Shown here: in pieces, positions 27,471 through 36,745 of the stretch | Layout of the letters: each line of letters begins with the position of its first letter | How positions within the stretch are numbered: the stretch's first letter is position 1 | From: Pararheinheimera marina | Lineage (GTDB): Bacteria; Pseudomonadota; Gammaproteobacteria; Enterobacterales; Alteromonadaceae | Assembly: GCF_042654345.1 (NCBI RefSeq) | Contig: NZ_JBHSGB010000003.1 | Coordinates: 46,135-110,134 of the forward strand | Length of the DNA stretch: 64,000 bases | Direction of reading: 5' to 3' | Program-made: the position numbers and the translations under genes | The notes under the pieces: model-generated | Databases searched by the model: none | The model's input: the letters and a program-made list of their open reading frames with translations, nothing else | Told to the model about the DNA's origin: nothing

Positions 27471-27656
27471 ATGGAGGCTAACGAAAGGGGAGATAAAAGT
27501 GACAATGACGGCACTTGGCTCACCAGCACAGAGGCAAAAAAGACACTAAAAGTTTCGGGTTGCCATCTAATGCACATGCGTTTAGCTGGAAAGTTGCAGT
27601 ATCGTAAAGACGGTAACCGCTTTTTATACTTCATACATAAGAAGCATGAGACTTAA
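27471..27656 (+). CDS. Small HTH (MerR/excisionase-fold) protein
   Basis: 61 aa. The core TWLTSTEAKKTLKVSGCHLM followed by LAGKLQYRKDGNRFLYF fits the HTH_17 domain. Its end overlaps the start of the M15-like gene by 11 nt, so it heads the plus-strand cluster leading into the dnd genes. Target unknown. Confidence 0.65.
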   Translation: MEANERGDKSDNDGTWLTSTEAKKTLKVSGCHLMHMRLAGKLQYRKDGNRFLYFIHKKHET

Positions 27657-28202
27657 CGTGCTGCAAAGCTACGAAGAGTTGTACCGACAGCTATTAGACT
27701 GGCACAAAGCCAAGCATCAATTTGCTGGCGACAACAAGCCAATACCGGCTTCAGATTTTTTTTAGCTCAACTCACGAATCAGATACTACTCCCAGTATCA
27801 GCACATTTTGGCAATATACACATCACCTACGGTTTTACTGGCTCAGAGCTCAGTCGGTATATACAACGCTTGTCACGAGCGGGTACAGCTCCAAGTTTAG
27901 ATCAGCATGCCTGTGTAGAGGTAAACTCCATGGGACACGAAATTTGCAATCGACCAGGTGCAGCCTGCGATTTTGTTGTTAACGGTTATGAAGAAGACAT
28001 GCAGCGCATCGCGCAGTTTATTTGTCAGCAACTAAGCTTCGACAAGCTTTACTTTTATGGTCGAGATAGACCAATTCACATTAGCATATCCAACAACCCC
28101 TTGAGGCATTTACAAGTAATGCATCAAAGTGAAAAAGGCAGGTGTTATCCTGGTAAAAGAGCTTATGGCTATAACGTGTTAGACCTAGTTAAAAAGCTTT
28201 AA
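27646..28202 (+). CDS. M15 (DD-carboxypeptidase/hedgehog-fold)-like protein, interrupted by a -1 frameshift at T8
   Basis: The first 39 codons (27646-27765, MRLNVLQSYEELY...) end at TAG right after a run of eight T (27756-27763). A -1 shift there joins smoothly to LAQLTNQILLPVSAHFGNIHITYGF and on to 28202, giving ~185 aa. The joined protein fits the Peptidase_M15_3 outline: (L)PVSAHFGNIHITYGFTG, DQHA, GAACDFVVNG, FDKLYFYGRDRPIHISI, with candidate zinc ligands in QHA, CDF and IHI. A start at 27870 would lose the fold's N-terminal half. Ends 2 nt before the methyltransferase. It may be a real frameshift, slippage-controlled expression, or a homopolymer error. Confidence 0.6.
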
Positions 28203-28204
28203 CC

Positions 28205-30067
28205 ATGAATGCATCTCTGTTTAATCAGTTAGTAATGCAAGTCCATGCTGGAAAAAAACTACCAGATGCAATTTACATCCATAAGGATGCTTTTAACGCT
28301 TTGCCACCAGTGTTGGCGAAATTTGTCAGTGTTGTTTCTACAGCACTTAAAGTGCCGGAATCTGACTGGAATATCGTTAAGCTGTTTAAAACTAACTTTC
28401 GTTTGTCACTGCTAAATTACCCCGACTTTTACACCGATGCCTACCCGGCACTACAGCAAAGCGTTACGGTAGATTTAGCCAAGCTGCAACATAGAGTTAC
28501 TCACTATGGTGAGCACGACAATCCGCCCATACTACATCGTAAAGAACACTTTATTTTGCCGGACCACCCGGAATATGAAAGCTTTTGCATGATCACTCTG
28601 GAAGGTGAAACGGCAGGTTTATATGACAACCCAAGAATGATTGGCTTTAAAGCCAGCTGGCAGCGGTTGATTGCCAAACATGGCTACGAGCTGGTTGATG
28701 GCCGCTTGTTTCGCAGCTCTGCATTGCTCGGTGCTGAAGATGAGCAAAATATTGATCGGTACAAAACCGCTCTTGTGCGACATGAACTATCTGCACCAAT
28801 GAAAACTCTGGTGAAACATGGCTTTTTGCAGGGAGATTATTCAATTTTTGATTATGGCTGCGGCCGAGGCGATGATTTACGTGAACTGGAAGCGCATGGC
28901 TTAGACGCGTTAGGGTGGGACCCAAACTTTCGGCCAGACGCCGAAAAAGTCCGTTCTGACATCGTAAATATTGGATTTGTCATCAATGTTATTGAAGATA
29001 AAGACGAGCGTTTAGATGCTCTACTCGGTAGCTGGGAGTTAACCCAAAAACTGCTGGTTGTGTCGACTATGCTGGCCAACGAGAGTTATATTGCACAGTT
29101 TCAATCTTATAAAGACGGCGTTATTACCTCTCGCAACACCTTTCAAAAATATTACAGCCAAAGCGAGTTAAAAGAGTTTATCGAAACCGCGGTCGATGAA
29201 AATGCCATCGCTATCGGCCCCGGCATTTTTTATGTGTTTCGTTGCAAAAACCTTGAGCAGCTATTTCAACAAAGCCGGCAAAAGCGGCATTACGAATGGC
29301 GACATTTAACTGCACCCGAGCCAGTTTCTGAGAGCCAGGCACGCTTTTTGTTTACTCAATACCACCCCTTATTCGAGGCGTTTTGGAAATGCAGCCTCGA
29401 GCTTGGCCGATTGCCAGCTGAGGATGAATTTACCCAGTACAAGCAACTAACCGAAGTAGCAGGCTCACCAAAAAAAGCACTGCGTTTAGTAAGTAAATGG
29501 TTCAACTGGGAAGAGCTAGAGCAAGCCGCCACTATGCGCAAGGAAGACATGCTAGTGTATTTTGCCTTAGCACAGTTTCAAAAGTACAAAAGCTATACTC
29601 AGCAGCCGGAAAGCTTAAAGCGTGATATCAAGGCATTCTTCGGTAACTTCAATGTAGCGTTAACGCAATCCAAGGAGCTGCTATTTAGTATTGCAGATCA
29701 GCAAGCTATTACAGACTCCTGCCTAAAGCTTCAGCTACAAATTCCCAGCAAACTAGAGCTGGAAGACGAAACCCCTCACAGCCTGACATTTCATAAAACC
29801 TATCTGACCAAGTTAACCCCGTTACTGCGGGTTTATACCGGCGCTGCACTGCAATTGTATGGCGAGCTGGATGATATTGATCTGATTAAAATCCACTTAA
29901 AATCGGGCAAGCTTACCCTTCTGGGTTATGACGACTTTACCAAAGCCATCCCTTTATTGGCTGAAAGAGTGAAAATAAAAATGGCGGAGCAAAGGGTCGA
30001 CTTTTTCGATTACGTAGACACCGCGCACCGTCCAGCACTGCCCGATAAACAGCTATTTATCAGCTAA
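28205..30067 (+). CDS. DNA phosphorothioation-associated putative methyltransferase
   Basis: 620 aa. The SAM-binding core is near residues 217-260 (FDYGCGRGDDLRELEAHG, then LGWDPNF), followed by an IVNIGFVINVIED segment. The N-terminal ~200 residues and C-terminal ~300 residues match the arrangement of the dnd-linked methyltransferase family (TIGR04096-type), which is regularly found beside dndBCDE. Its substrate is not established. It follows the M15-like gene by 2 nt and precedes dndB by 141 bp, where a separate dnd promoter probably lies. Confidence 0.85.
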   Translation: MNASLFNQLVMQVHAGKKLPDAIYIHKDAFNALPPVLAKFVSVVSTALKVPESDWNIVKLFKTNFRLSLLNYPDFYTDAYPALQQSVTVDLAKLQHRVTHYGEHDNPPILHRKEHFILPDHPEYESFCMITLEGETAGLYDNPRMIGFKASWQRLIAKHGYELVDGRLFRSSALLGAEDEQNIDRYKTALVRHELSAPMKTLVKHGFLQGDYSIFDYGCGRGDDLRELEAHGLDALGWDPNFRPDAEKVRSDIVNIGFVINVIEDKDERLDALLGSWELTQKLLVVSTMLANESYIAQFQSYKDGVITSRNTFQKYYSQSELKEFIETAVDENAIAIGPGIFYVFRCKNLEQLFQQSRQKRHYEWRHLTAPEPVSESQARFLFTQYHPLFEAFWKCSLELGRLPAEDEFTQYKQLTEVAGSPKKALRLVSKWFNWEELEQAATMRKEDMLVYFALAQFQKYKSYTQQPESLKRDIKAFFGNFNVALTQSKELLFSIADQQAITDSCLKLQLQIPSKLELEDETPHSLTFHKTYLTKLTPLLRVYTGAALQLYGELDDIDLIKIHLKSGKLTLLGYDDFTKAIPLLAERVKIKMAEQRVDFFDYVDTAHRPALPDKQLFIS

Positions 30068-30154
30068 CCACTAACAAAAGCACAATATATAACCGCCCAA
30101 CAATCATGCTTTTATCTTTCAGATCCAATTTCAAGATTATTTTTCACTGGAAGA

Positions 30155-30185
30155 TTACGTAACATACGTAATAATTTTACGTAAC
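30155..30185. promoter_or_regulatory. Triple TACGTAA repeat, probable DndB operator
   Basis: ACGTAA occurs three times in 31 bp (TTACGTAAC at 30155, ATACGTAAT at 30164, TTACGTAAC at 30177), just upstream of dndB. Published work on Salmonella DndB reports binding to an inverted TACG-N10-CGTA site. Here TACG (30165) and CGTA (30180) are separated by 11 bases, so the match is close but not exact. Autoregulation of dndBCDE is inferred. Confidence 0.6.
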
Positions 30186-30208
30186 TGATAGCAAGCTAGG
30201 TAGGACAA

Positions 30209-31294
30209 ATGACAGACACTGATAGCGGGTTTAGCTACAACTTCCCTGCAGTAAGAGGCCAGCAAGCGCAAAAACCGTTCTATATCACCACCTGCCCGCT
30301 CCGGCTAATACCGAAAATATTTATATATGACGAAGAGGAGCTGCCAGTTGAGCTGCGGGCACAGCGCACGCTTAACAAAAGCCGCATTCCGGAAATGGCT
30401 AGATATTTAGTCGATGGGCCAACAGACTATGTGTTTTCAGCGATTACTGCTTCTGTTAGTCAAACTGTTACCTTTACTGAGCACGTAAAAGGCAGCAATT
30501 TAGGCACACTAACCATACCGATGGAAGCTCAGATATTGATCAATGACGGCCAGCACCGCCGCGCGGCTATTGAAGAAGCGTTAAAAGAGCGGCCCGAGTT
30601 AAGTCAGGACAATATCGCTGTGTTGTTTTTTGTCGATGAAGGTTTAGCACGCAGCCAACAGCTCTTTGCCGATCTGAATAAATACGCCGTGCGCCCCAGC
30701 CCATCATTGGCAACCATGTATGACCACCGAGATCAAGCATCAGAGCTGGCAAGATATCTGGCGTTTAACTGTAAGCCTTTTCGAGGTTACACAGAATTTG
30801 AAGGTTCCTCTATACCTGTCAAAAGTAGTAAACTGTTCACCCTTAGCAGTATCAAGCAAGCCTCACGAATCTTAACCGGCAAAAGTGCCAAAGAAGGCTT
30901 TTCAGAAGCAGAAAAAAATGCAGTAGCTGAATTCTGGACCGAACTATTCGACTACATTCCTGAATGGCAACAACTGCAAAACAAGCAACTCTCTGCCACT
31001 GAGTTAAGGCGGGACAGCATTATTGCCCATGGTATTGGTTTGCAGTCATTAGCCATGGTTGGCAAAGAGCTACTCTGTTACCCTAGCGCTGAAAAAAGCT
31101 CAAAGTTGGCAGCTATTGGTCAGCTTGATTGGTCTAAGAGCAACCCCACTTGGGCTAACAGAGCAATGCAACATGGCAGGTTGTCTAAGGCGTTAACGAA
31201 TATTTTCTTAACCAGTCTGCAAATCAAACGCGAAATTAATATGAATATCTCTGAGCAAGAACTTGCCAGAGAAAAAGAATACTTAGGTAAATGA
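30209..31294 (+). CDS. dndB: DNA sulfur modification protein DndB
   Basis: 361 aa with the signature DGQHRRAAIEEAL near residue 113 and the following FFVDEGLARSQQLFADLNKYA. DndB tunes phosphorothioate modification and acts as a transcriptional regulator of the dnd operon; the domain is ParB-like. ATG has AGGTAGGA just upstream. The stop overlaps dndC by 4 nt (ATGA). Confidence 0.92.
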   Translation: MTDTDSGFSYNFPAVRGQQAQKPFYITTCPLRLIPKIFIYDEEELPVELRAQRTLNKSRIPEMARYLVDGPTDYVFSAITASVSQTVTFTEHVKGSNLGTLTIPMEAQILINDGQHRRAAIEEALKERPELSQDNIAVLFFVDEGLARSQQLFADLNKYAVRPSPSLATMYDHRDQASELARYLAFNCKPFRGYTEFEGSSIPVKSSKLFTLSSIKQASRILTGKSAKEGFSEAEKNAVAEFWTELFDYIPEWQQLQNKQLSATELRRDSIIAHGIGLQSLAMVGKELLCYPSAEKSSKLAAIGQLDWSKSNPTWANRAMQHGRLSKALTNIFLTSLQIKREINMNISEQELAREKEYLGK

Positions 31295-32928
31295 AACTAC
31301 TGAATCAGCACGACTTACAGGATTACATCGACTTTATTGAAAACGAGCAATTTACCGGCCGTTTTCTCAGTGAGTTTGTTGCCGATACTCAGCGCGTCTA
31401 CCGTGCTGATGATAGACCTTGGGTAATTGGTTACAGCGGTGGTAAAGACTCCTCTGCGGTAATGACCTTAGTGTATTTCGCCTTGTTAGGATTAAAGCCC
31501 GAGCAGCGACATAAACCAGTATTTGTTGTAGCGTCTGACACCTTAGTGGAAACGCCAATGGTAGTTGACCATGTAAATAATTCACTAAAGGCTATCGAGC
31601 AAGGTTCTAAGCGTCATGAGTTACCCATCACTTGTCATAAAGTAATGCCGGAATCGAATAATACCTTTTGGGCTAATTTACTGGGTAAGGGCTACCCTGC
31701 GCCGACGCGCAGTTTCCGCTGGTGTACCGAGCGGATGAAGATAGACCCGGTCAGTAAGTTCATTAAAGATAAAGTCAGTAATTACAATGAAGTCATTGTC
31801 GTACTGGGCTCGCGATCACAAGAAAGCGCCTCGCGTGCCCAGGTAATTAAAAAGCATAAAATCAACGGCTCAGATTTAGCAGTACATACCACTTTAGCCA
31901 ATGCGTTCATCTACACCCCTATTGATACCTGGCATACTGATGATGTCTGGAAAATACTGCGCTTATGTCATTTAGATTCGCAATCAACCAGCTATGCAGG
32001 CAAAGAAATTGTCAAAAATAAGTGGATAGACAAATACGACCTGGAATGGGAAACACCTTGGGGAAGCCGTAATCTTATTTTATGGAACCTGTATAAAGAT
32101 TCTTCTGGTCAGGGCGAATGCCCACTGGTAATTGACGAAACCACGCCATCTTGTGGTAATTCACGTTTTGGCTGCTGGACCTGCACAGTAGTTACTAAAG
32201 ACCGCGCCATGGAAAGCCTGATCCAAAACGGCGAAGAGTGGATGCAGCCATTGTTAAAGTACCGCAATATTTTATCGCGCAGCACTTCACCTAAGCTGAA
32301 GAAAAAATACCGCAACCATATCCGTCGTGACGGCCGGCTGGCGTTTAAAACTCTGCGAGAAGATAAAGAGCGGGTATTAACCGACGATTACACCACCGGC
32401 CCGTACAAACTGAAGTACCGGCAATTGGCGATGCGCTTACTGCTGCGTATTCAAAAGCAATTTAACGATGCCAAGCGTAATGTCGAGTTAATTACCGTAC
32501 CTGAATTACATGCGGTGCGCCATGAATGGCTTAATGACCCGAATGAGCCTGATTGGGATGACTCGCTGCCAAAAATAGTCTTTGCCGAGCTGGGCATGAC
32601 GTTGGATTGGAGCGTTGATGATACCAACCAGTTTGGCCAGGCCGAAGGCGAGCTGCTAAACCAAATTGCGCCTAAGCATGGCATATCGCCACAGATGCTG
32701 AAAAAATTAATCGACTTAGAAACTAACATGAGTGGACTGGTGCGCCGTAGCGGCATTTTCAGCAAAATTGGTAGCCTGATCCAGCAAGACTGGGAAAGCG
32801 CTGAAGATATCATCGCCAGCAATTTAAAAATGCGCCAAAACCAAATACGGCAAAGTAATGAAGTAAAACAGCTGGAGCAAGAGCTTAAGCAGATTAATGC
32901 GCTACTTGAAGCGGAGGGCATTAAATGA
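31291..32928 (+). CDS. dndC: DNA sulfur modification protein DndC, PP-loop ATPase with Fe-S cysteines
   Basis: 545 aa. The PP-loop SGGKDSSAV lies at ~47-55 (PAPS-reductase/ATP-pyrophosphatase type). A cysteine set (CGNSRFGCWTC, ~287-297, plus Cys ~146) matches the DndC 4Fe-4S site. It activates the DNA backbone and passes sulfur from the desulfurase. Length is normal for the family. 4-nt overlaps on both sides couple it to dndB and dndD. Confidence 0.95.
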   Translation: MKLLNQHDLQDYIDFIENEQFTGRFLSEFVADTQRVYRADDRPWVIGYSGGKDSSAVMTLVYFALLGLKPEQRHKPVFVVASDTLVETPMVVDHVNNSLKAIEQGSKRHELPITCHKVMPESNNTFWANLLGKGYPAPTRSFRWCTERMKIDPVSKFIKDKVSNYNEVIVVLGSRSQESASRAQVIKKHKINGSDLAVHTTLANAFIYTPIDTWHTDDVWKILRLCHLDSQSTSYAGKEIVKNKWIDKYDLEWETPWGSRNLILWNLYKDSSGQGECPLVIDETTPSCGNSRFGCWTCTVVTKDRAMESLIQNGEEWMQPLLKYRNILSRSTSPKLKKKYRNHIRRDGRLAFKTLREDKERVLTDDYTTGPYKLKYRQLAMRLLLRIQKQFNDAKRNVELITVPELHAVRHEWLNDPNEPDWDDSLPKIVFAELGMTLDWSVDDTNQFGQAEGELLNQIAPKHGISPQMLKKLIDLETNMSGLVRRSGIFSKIGSLIQQDWESAEDIIASNLKMRQNQIRQSNEVKQLEQELKQINALLEAEGIK

Positions 32929-34916
32929 TTTTTAAGCAATTGATACTGGAGAATTTCCGCGTATTTCACGGCACAGAACATATTGATCTGACACCACGTA
33001 AAGCTGGCGTATACCACCAGCCGGTAGTACTGTTTGGTGGCTTAAACGGGGCCGGTAAAACTTCAATCTTAACCGCTATTCGCTTAGCCTTATTGGGCAA
33101 ACGTGCAGTTAGCGATGTAATCAGCAAGAAAGACTACCAAGCGTACTTAGCCGAGCAGATCAACAAAACGGCTATTGGCTGTGATGCAGCCAGTAGCGCT
33201 AAAATCACGCTGGCATTTACCTATACTCATCATGGCGTGCATAAACAATATGAGATTACCCGCAGTTGGCAAAGCCATTCTGACGAGCACCTTACACTTT
33301 CAGTAAATGGTGAGCCAGATAGCACGCTAACTACTGAGCAAGTACAAGCCTTTTTGCATGAAGTGGTGCCACCAGGCATTGGTGATCTGTTTTTCTTTGA
33401 TGGCGAAAAAATAGCCGAACTGGCAGAAGACGATACCGGCCGCTACCTAAAAGAGGCTGTACAGCGCTTACTGGGTATCGATATTCTGAATCGACTAAGT
33501 AACGATCTGGATATCTACCTTAAAGATAAAGGCAGCAAAACCGCCGACAAAGACACCTTAAATAAAATTAAGGTCGCTGAATCTGAAAAACATGAAGCAA
33601 AGAAATTAAGTCATAAATTTCGTAGCGAAGCTGACGCACTCTCAACAGATATAATCGATTTAAAGAAAGAGATAAAAAGACAAGAACTGCTGATTCAGGA
33701 AAACGACGGTGTCTGGGCCAAAGATAAAGATGCCGCACACGCCAGGTTAAATGACCTGTTAGCAAAAAAACAAGATTTACAGGCCGAGCTAAAAAGCGAA
33801 GTAAATGGCAACTACCCGCTTGCATTGGCACCAACGGCTATGCAAGCGTTACTGAGCCAACTGCAGGCTGATCAGAAGATTAAGCAAGCCAAGGCTTTTA
33901 GCAACGAGTTAACCAGCCATCTTGACGGTTTACGTCAACGCTTGCAGTCAACCCTGGATAAACAAGGTGAAGCTGCATACAACGAAATGCAGCGTTATTT
34001 CGGCCAGATTATTAATGACATGGCCCTGCAAACGCCAAAGTTGGATATCACTGATGCTGATTTTGCCCTGCTGGAAGCACAAATTGCCGATGGCGGCATC
34101 GCTAAAGCCAACGTTGATAAGTTAAATAAGAAACTAACCGATGTTCAGGCGGAGCTGGATCAGCTATCTGTGCGGATTGAGCGCGCCCCTGATGCCGATA
34201 CCCTACGCGAGCTATATCAAAGCTTGCGCCAGTTGGAAAAAGAACGTGACACGGTTAGCCGCGAATATATCGGCTTAATGCTAAAGGCTAAAGCCCATAA
34301 ACAAACCGAGCTTGACTGCGCCAAGCGATTAGAGAAACTTTACGCCGGTTTAAAAAACAACCACTCGGCAGATAAAGCTACATTGCGAGTAGAGCAAAGC
34401 CAAAGCGCGCTGGCAGAGTTTAAAGAAGAACTGATTAAACTCAGAGTCACCCAGTTAGAGCAGCTATTTATTGATGCTTATCGCAAACTGGCCAGAAAGG
34501 AAGACTTAAAGTTCTCTGCCAAAATTGACGTGAAAACCTTTGATGTAAATCTGGTAGATAGTGCCGGTGTTACCATTAATCGTAAATCACTGTCTGCCGG
34601 TGAAAAGCAGATTTTTGCCTTTGCCATTTTAGAAGCGCTGGGTAAATTATCCGGCCGGGTACTACCGGTAGTGGTAGATACCCCGCTTGGCCGGTTGGAT
34701 TCTATCCACCGCGGCAAGTTGGTGCGTAACTACTTCCCGGAAGCCAGCGAGCAGGTTATTTTGCTGTCTACCGACACTGAGGTTGATGAAGATTTCTACC
34801 AAGCCTTAGCACCTAACATCTCCCACGCCTTTGAGATTGAGTTTAACCAGCAAACTCGTAGCTCAACAGTAAAAGAAGGCTACTTCTGGCAAGACAAAAT
34901 TCAGGAGGCAGTGTAA
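32925..34916 (+). CDS. dndD: DNA sulfur modification protein DndD, SMC/Rad50-like ATPase
   Basis: 663 aa. Walker A GGLNGAGKTS (~38-47), a long coiled coil (~210-470), the ABC signature LSAGEKQIFAFA (~550) and Walker B VVVDTPLGRLD (~583). This is the SMC-like architecture expected for DndD, thought to open or nick DNA during sulfur insertion. It overlaps dndE by 1 nt (TAATG). Its 3' end is duplicated in decayed form near 36750. Confidence 0.94.
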   Translation: MIFKQLILENFRVFHGTEHIDLTPRKAGVYHQPVVLFGGLNGAGKTSILTAIRLALLGKRAVSDVISKKDYQAYLAEQINKTAIGCDAASSAKITLAFTYTHHGVHKQYEITRSWQSHSDEHLTLSVNGEPDSTLTTEQVQAFLHEVVPPGIGDLFFFDGEKIAELAEDDTGRYLKEAVQRLLGIDILNRLSNDLDIYLKDKGSKTADKDTLNKIKVAESEKHEAKKLSHKFRSEADALSTDIIDLKKEIKRQELLIQENDGVWAKDKDAAHARLNDLLAKKQDLQAELKSEVNGNYPLALAPTAMQALLSQLQADQKIKQAKAFSNELTSHLDGLRQRLQSTLDKQGEAAYNEMQRYFGQIINDMALQTPKLDITDADFALLEAQIADGGIAKANVDKLNKKLTDVQAELDQLSVRIERAPDADTLRELYQSLRQLEKERDTVSREYIGLMLKAKAHKQTELDCAKRLEKLYAGLKNNHSADKATLRVEQSQSALAEFKEELIKLRVTQLEQLFIDAYRKLARKEDLKFSAKIDVKTFDVNLVDSAGVTINRKSLSAGEKQIFAFAILEALGKLSGRVLPVVVDTPLGRLDSIHRGKLVRNYFPEASEQVILLSTDTEVDEDFYQALAPNISHAFEIEFNQQTRSSTVKEGYFWQDKIQEAV

Positions 34917-35263
34917 TGCTACCGAATACCATGTGGCTAAATAAAGCCGTGGAAGATGAGCTAAAGCGGCAGAAGGAAATAACCGGCATTACACCCAACG
35001 TAGCAGCACGTATTGCATTCTTTAAATCGATTGAAGCTGGCTTTGTCTATGACAAAAGCCAGCAAGTGCAGTTAAACGGTACCTTAAAGCTTGATAAAGT
35101 CACCTGGCTGGGCATGACCCAGCTGGCGACTGAGCTGCTACTTAAGCAACGCTATCCAGATTTTACTGATAAAGAGTTATGGACAGCCTGGGCAGCTCAT
35201 ATTGCCATAGCGGTAACATCTGAAGGTAGCATCAGTCCTAGTTCTACAAAGATCAAGGTATAA
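34916..35263 (+). CDS. dndE: DNA sulfur modification protein DndE
   Basis: 115 aa, the usual size. Sequence hallmarks are the N-terminal basic helix (VEDELKRQKEITGITPNVAA) and the middle GTLKLDKVTWLG. DndE is a small DNA-binding subunit of the modification complex. The next gene starts 2 nt after its stop. Confidence 0.92.
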   Translation: MLPNTMWLNKAVEDELKRQKEITGITPNVAARIAFFKSIEAGFVYDKSQQVQLNGTLKLDKVTWLGMTQLATELLLKQRYPDFTDKELWTAWAAHIAIAVTSEGSISPSSTKIKV

Positions 35264-35265
35264 CC

Positions 35266-36630
35266 GTGTCAGAGCAGCTCGTAAAAACAGATGGCATAGC
35301 ACTCGATAAGGTTGTAACAACTGACAATCACACATCGGAACATCATGCATCTGCCTCCAAAGAGCTGATTATTATAAAAAGCGAGCCACAGAGCTCTAAA
35401 CCATCATCAACAATTTTTGGTGCTGATATAACAGCTGTTGGTTCTTTCTTAACCGTTATTTTCTCACTAGCCGTAGCTTTCTCAACAATCAGGAAGTACT
35501 CAAAAGATTCCAAACACCAGACGCAGTTGCTGGAACGTGACAAGCATTTAGACAGAGTAGCGAAAGCTAAGGAAAAAATTGAAAAGTTCTATGGACCTTT
35601 GAACTCACTTCTGGAAGAGTCGAGAGTTATTTATTCTTACTTCGCATTAGAAGAAAAGGAAAAACTTAAAGCCGAAGGCAGTTACTTTAGAACGTTAAGA
35701 TTTCTTACTGATAACCCTGATAATACACGACAAGGATTGGACAGATTTAAAAAGAGTGATCAAGAACTCTTTAAACATATATTAATCATTTCAGATAAGG
35801 TGATTAACCTTATCGAATCTCAAAGCGGTTATGTAGATAACCCAGCTTTGCATATTCTACTTGGAAAACTTGCTGCACATTATCGCGTAATTAAGACTGC
35901 GTCTGAAGGGAAACTACACGGACAAAGCGAAGATCTGGAAAGCATTGTATTCCCATTGGAAATCAATGGTGCAATTAATAGTGAAATATCAAAGCTTCTG
36001 AGATTAATTAAAAAAGTAGATGACAAACCTCTAAAGGTTGTCAAAAACAAAACCATCGCTTTCTATGATGAGAACGCAAGCAGTTATTTCGACTCGACTT
36101 TCTCAATAGATATGACAGAGATCTATAAAAAAGTGCGCGCTTACGTCCCAAACGGTGGCAGCGTACTAGATGCCGGTTGTGGCGTTGGAAGAGACACTCA
36201 ATACTTTATTCGGCACGGTTTTAAAGTTTCGTCATTCGATGCTTCGGCAAGAATGGTTGAGCTGTGCAACCAATACCCTTTTGCATTTTGTGAACAAAAA
36301 AGTTTTGCAGACATAGATTACCCACCCACATTTGACCTTGTCTGGGCGTGTGCGTCACTTCTACACCTAAATGAATCTGAGTTTGAGAATGCAATTTCTC
36401 GATTAGTAAAAACATTGGGACCAGATGGTTACTTCTATTTTTCACTGAAGAAAAAAATAGATAACTCAAAGACAGCTGAACGAGATTTTTACACTTATGG
36501 TGATGATTATATACATGAGCTGCTTGCAACCAGATATAAATTAACTGAAGTTGAAATATGGGAGTCTGGTAGCGCATTGAGTGACAACGAAACTTTTAAA
36601 AACTACTTATACCAAAGGCCTAAAATCTGA
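35266..36630 (+). CDS. Membrane-anchored class I SAM methyltransferase in the dnd operon
   Basis: 454 aa from GTG 35266, 2 nt after dndE, so very likely co-translated. One membrane span lies at ~52-75 (ADITAVGSFLTVIFSLAVAF), followed by a ~170-residue helical/coiled cytoplasmic region with KEKIEKFYGPLNSLLEE. A compact methyltransferase domain spans ~285-445 (SVLDAGCGVGRDTQYF, FDLVWACASLLHL, GYFYFSLKK). It is AT-richer than dndBCDE. Target unknown; the family pattern resembles small-molecule/protein methyltransferases more than DNA ones, since no DPPY/NPPF motif is visible. Not part of standard Dnd clusters. Confidence 0.75.
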   Translation: MSEQLVKTDGIALDKVVTTDNHTSEHHASASKELIIIKSEPQSSKPSSTIFGADITAVGSFLTVIFSLAVAFSTIRKYSKDSKHQTQLLERDKHLDRVAKAKEKIEKFYGPLNSLLEESRVIYSYFALEEKEKLKAEGSYFRTLRFLTDNPDNTRQGLDRFKKSDQELFKHILIISDKVINLIESQSGYVDNPALHILLGKLAAHYRVIKTASEGKLHGQSEDLESIVFPLEINGAINSEISKLLRLIKKVDDKPLKVVKNKTIAFYDENASSYFDSTFSIDMTEIYKKVRAYVPNGGSVLDAGCGVGRDTQYFIRHGFKVSSFDASARMVELCNQYPFAFCEQKSFADIDYPPTFDLVWACASLLHLNESEFENAISRLVKTLGPDGYFYFSLKKKIDNSKTAERDFYTYGDDYIHELLATRYKLTEVEIWESGSALSDNETFKNYLYQRPKI

Positions 36631-36745
36631 GGATACTCAGTTGTATAAAGTCCTACTATGCTATGGGTAATATACTCAATGTTGTCAAATAGCTGACAAA
36701 GCAATATCTATATAGGTTTTAATAATTAAATCTCTGCCCTCAGTT

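Noticed and set aside
35266..36630. Extra methyltransferase as a DNA modification methylase of a classical R-M system
   Set aside because: No DNA-methylase catalytic motif (DPPY/NPPF/PCQ) or target-recognition region is visible, and the protein is membrane-anchored.
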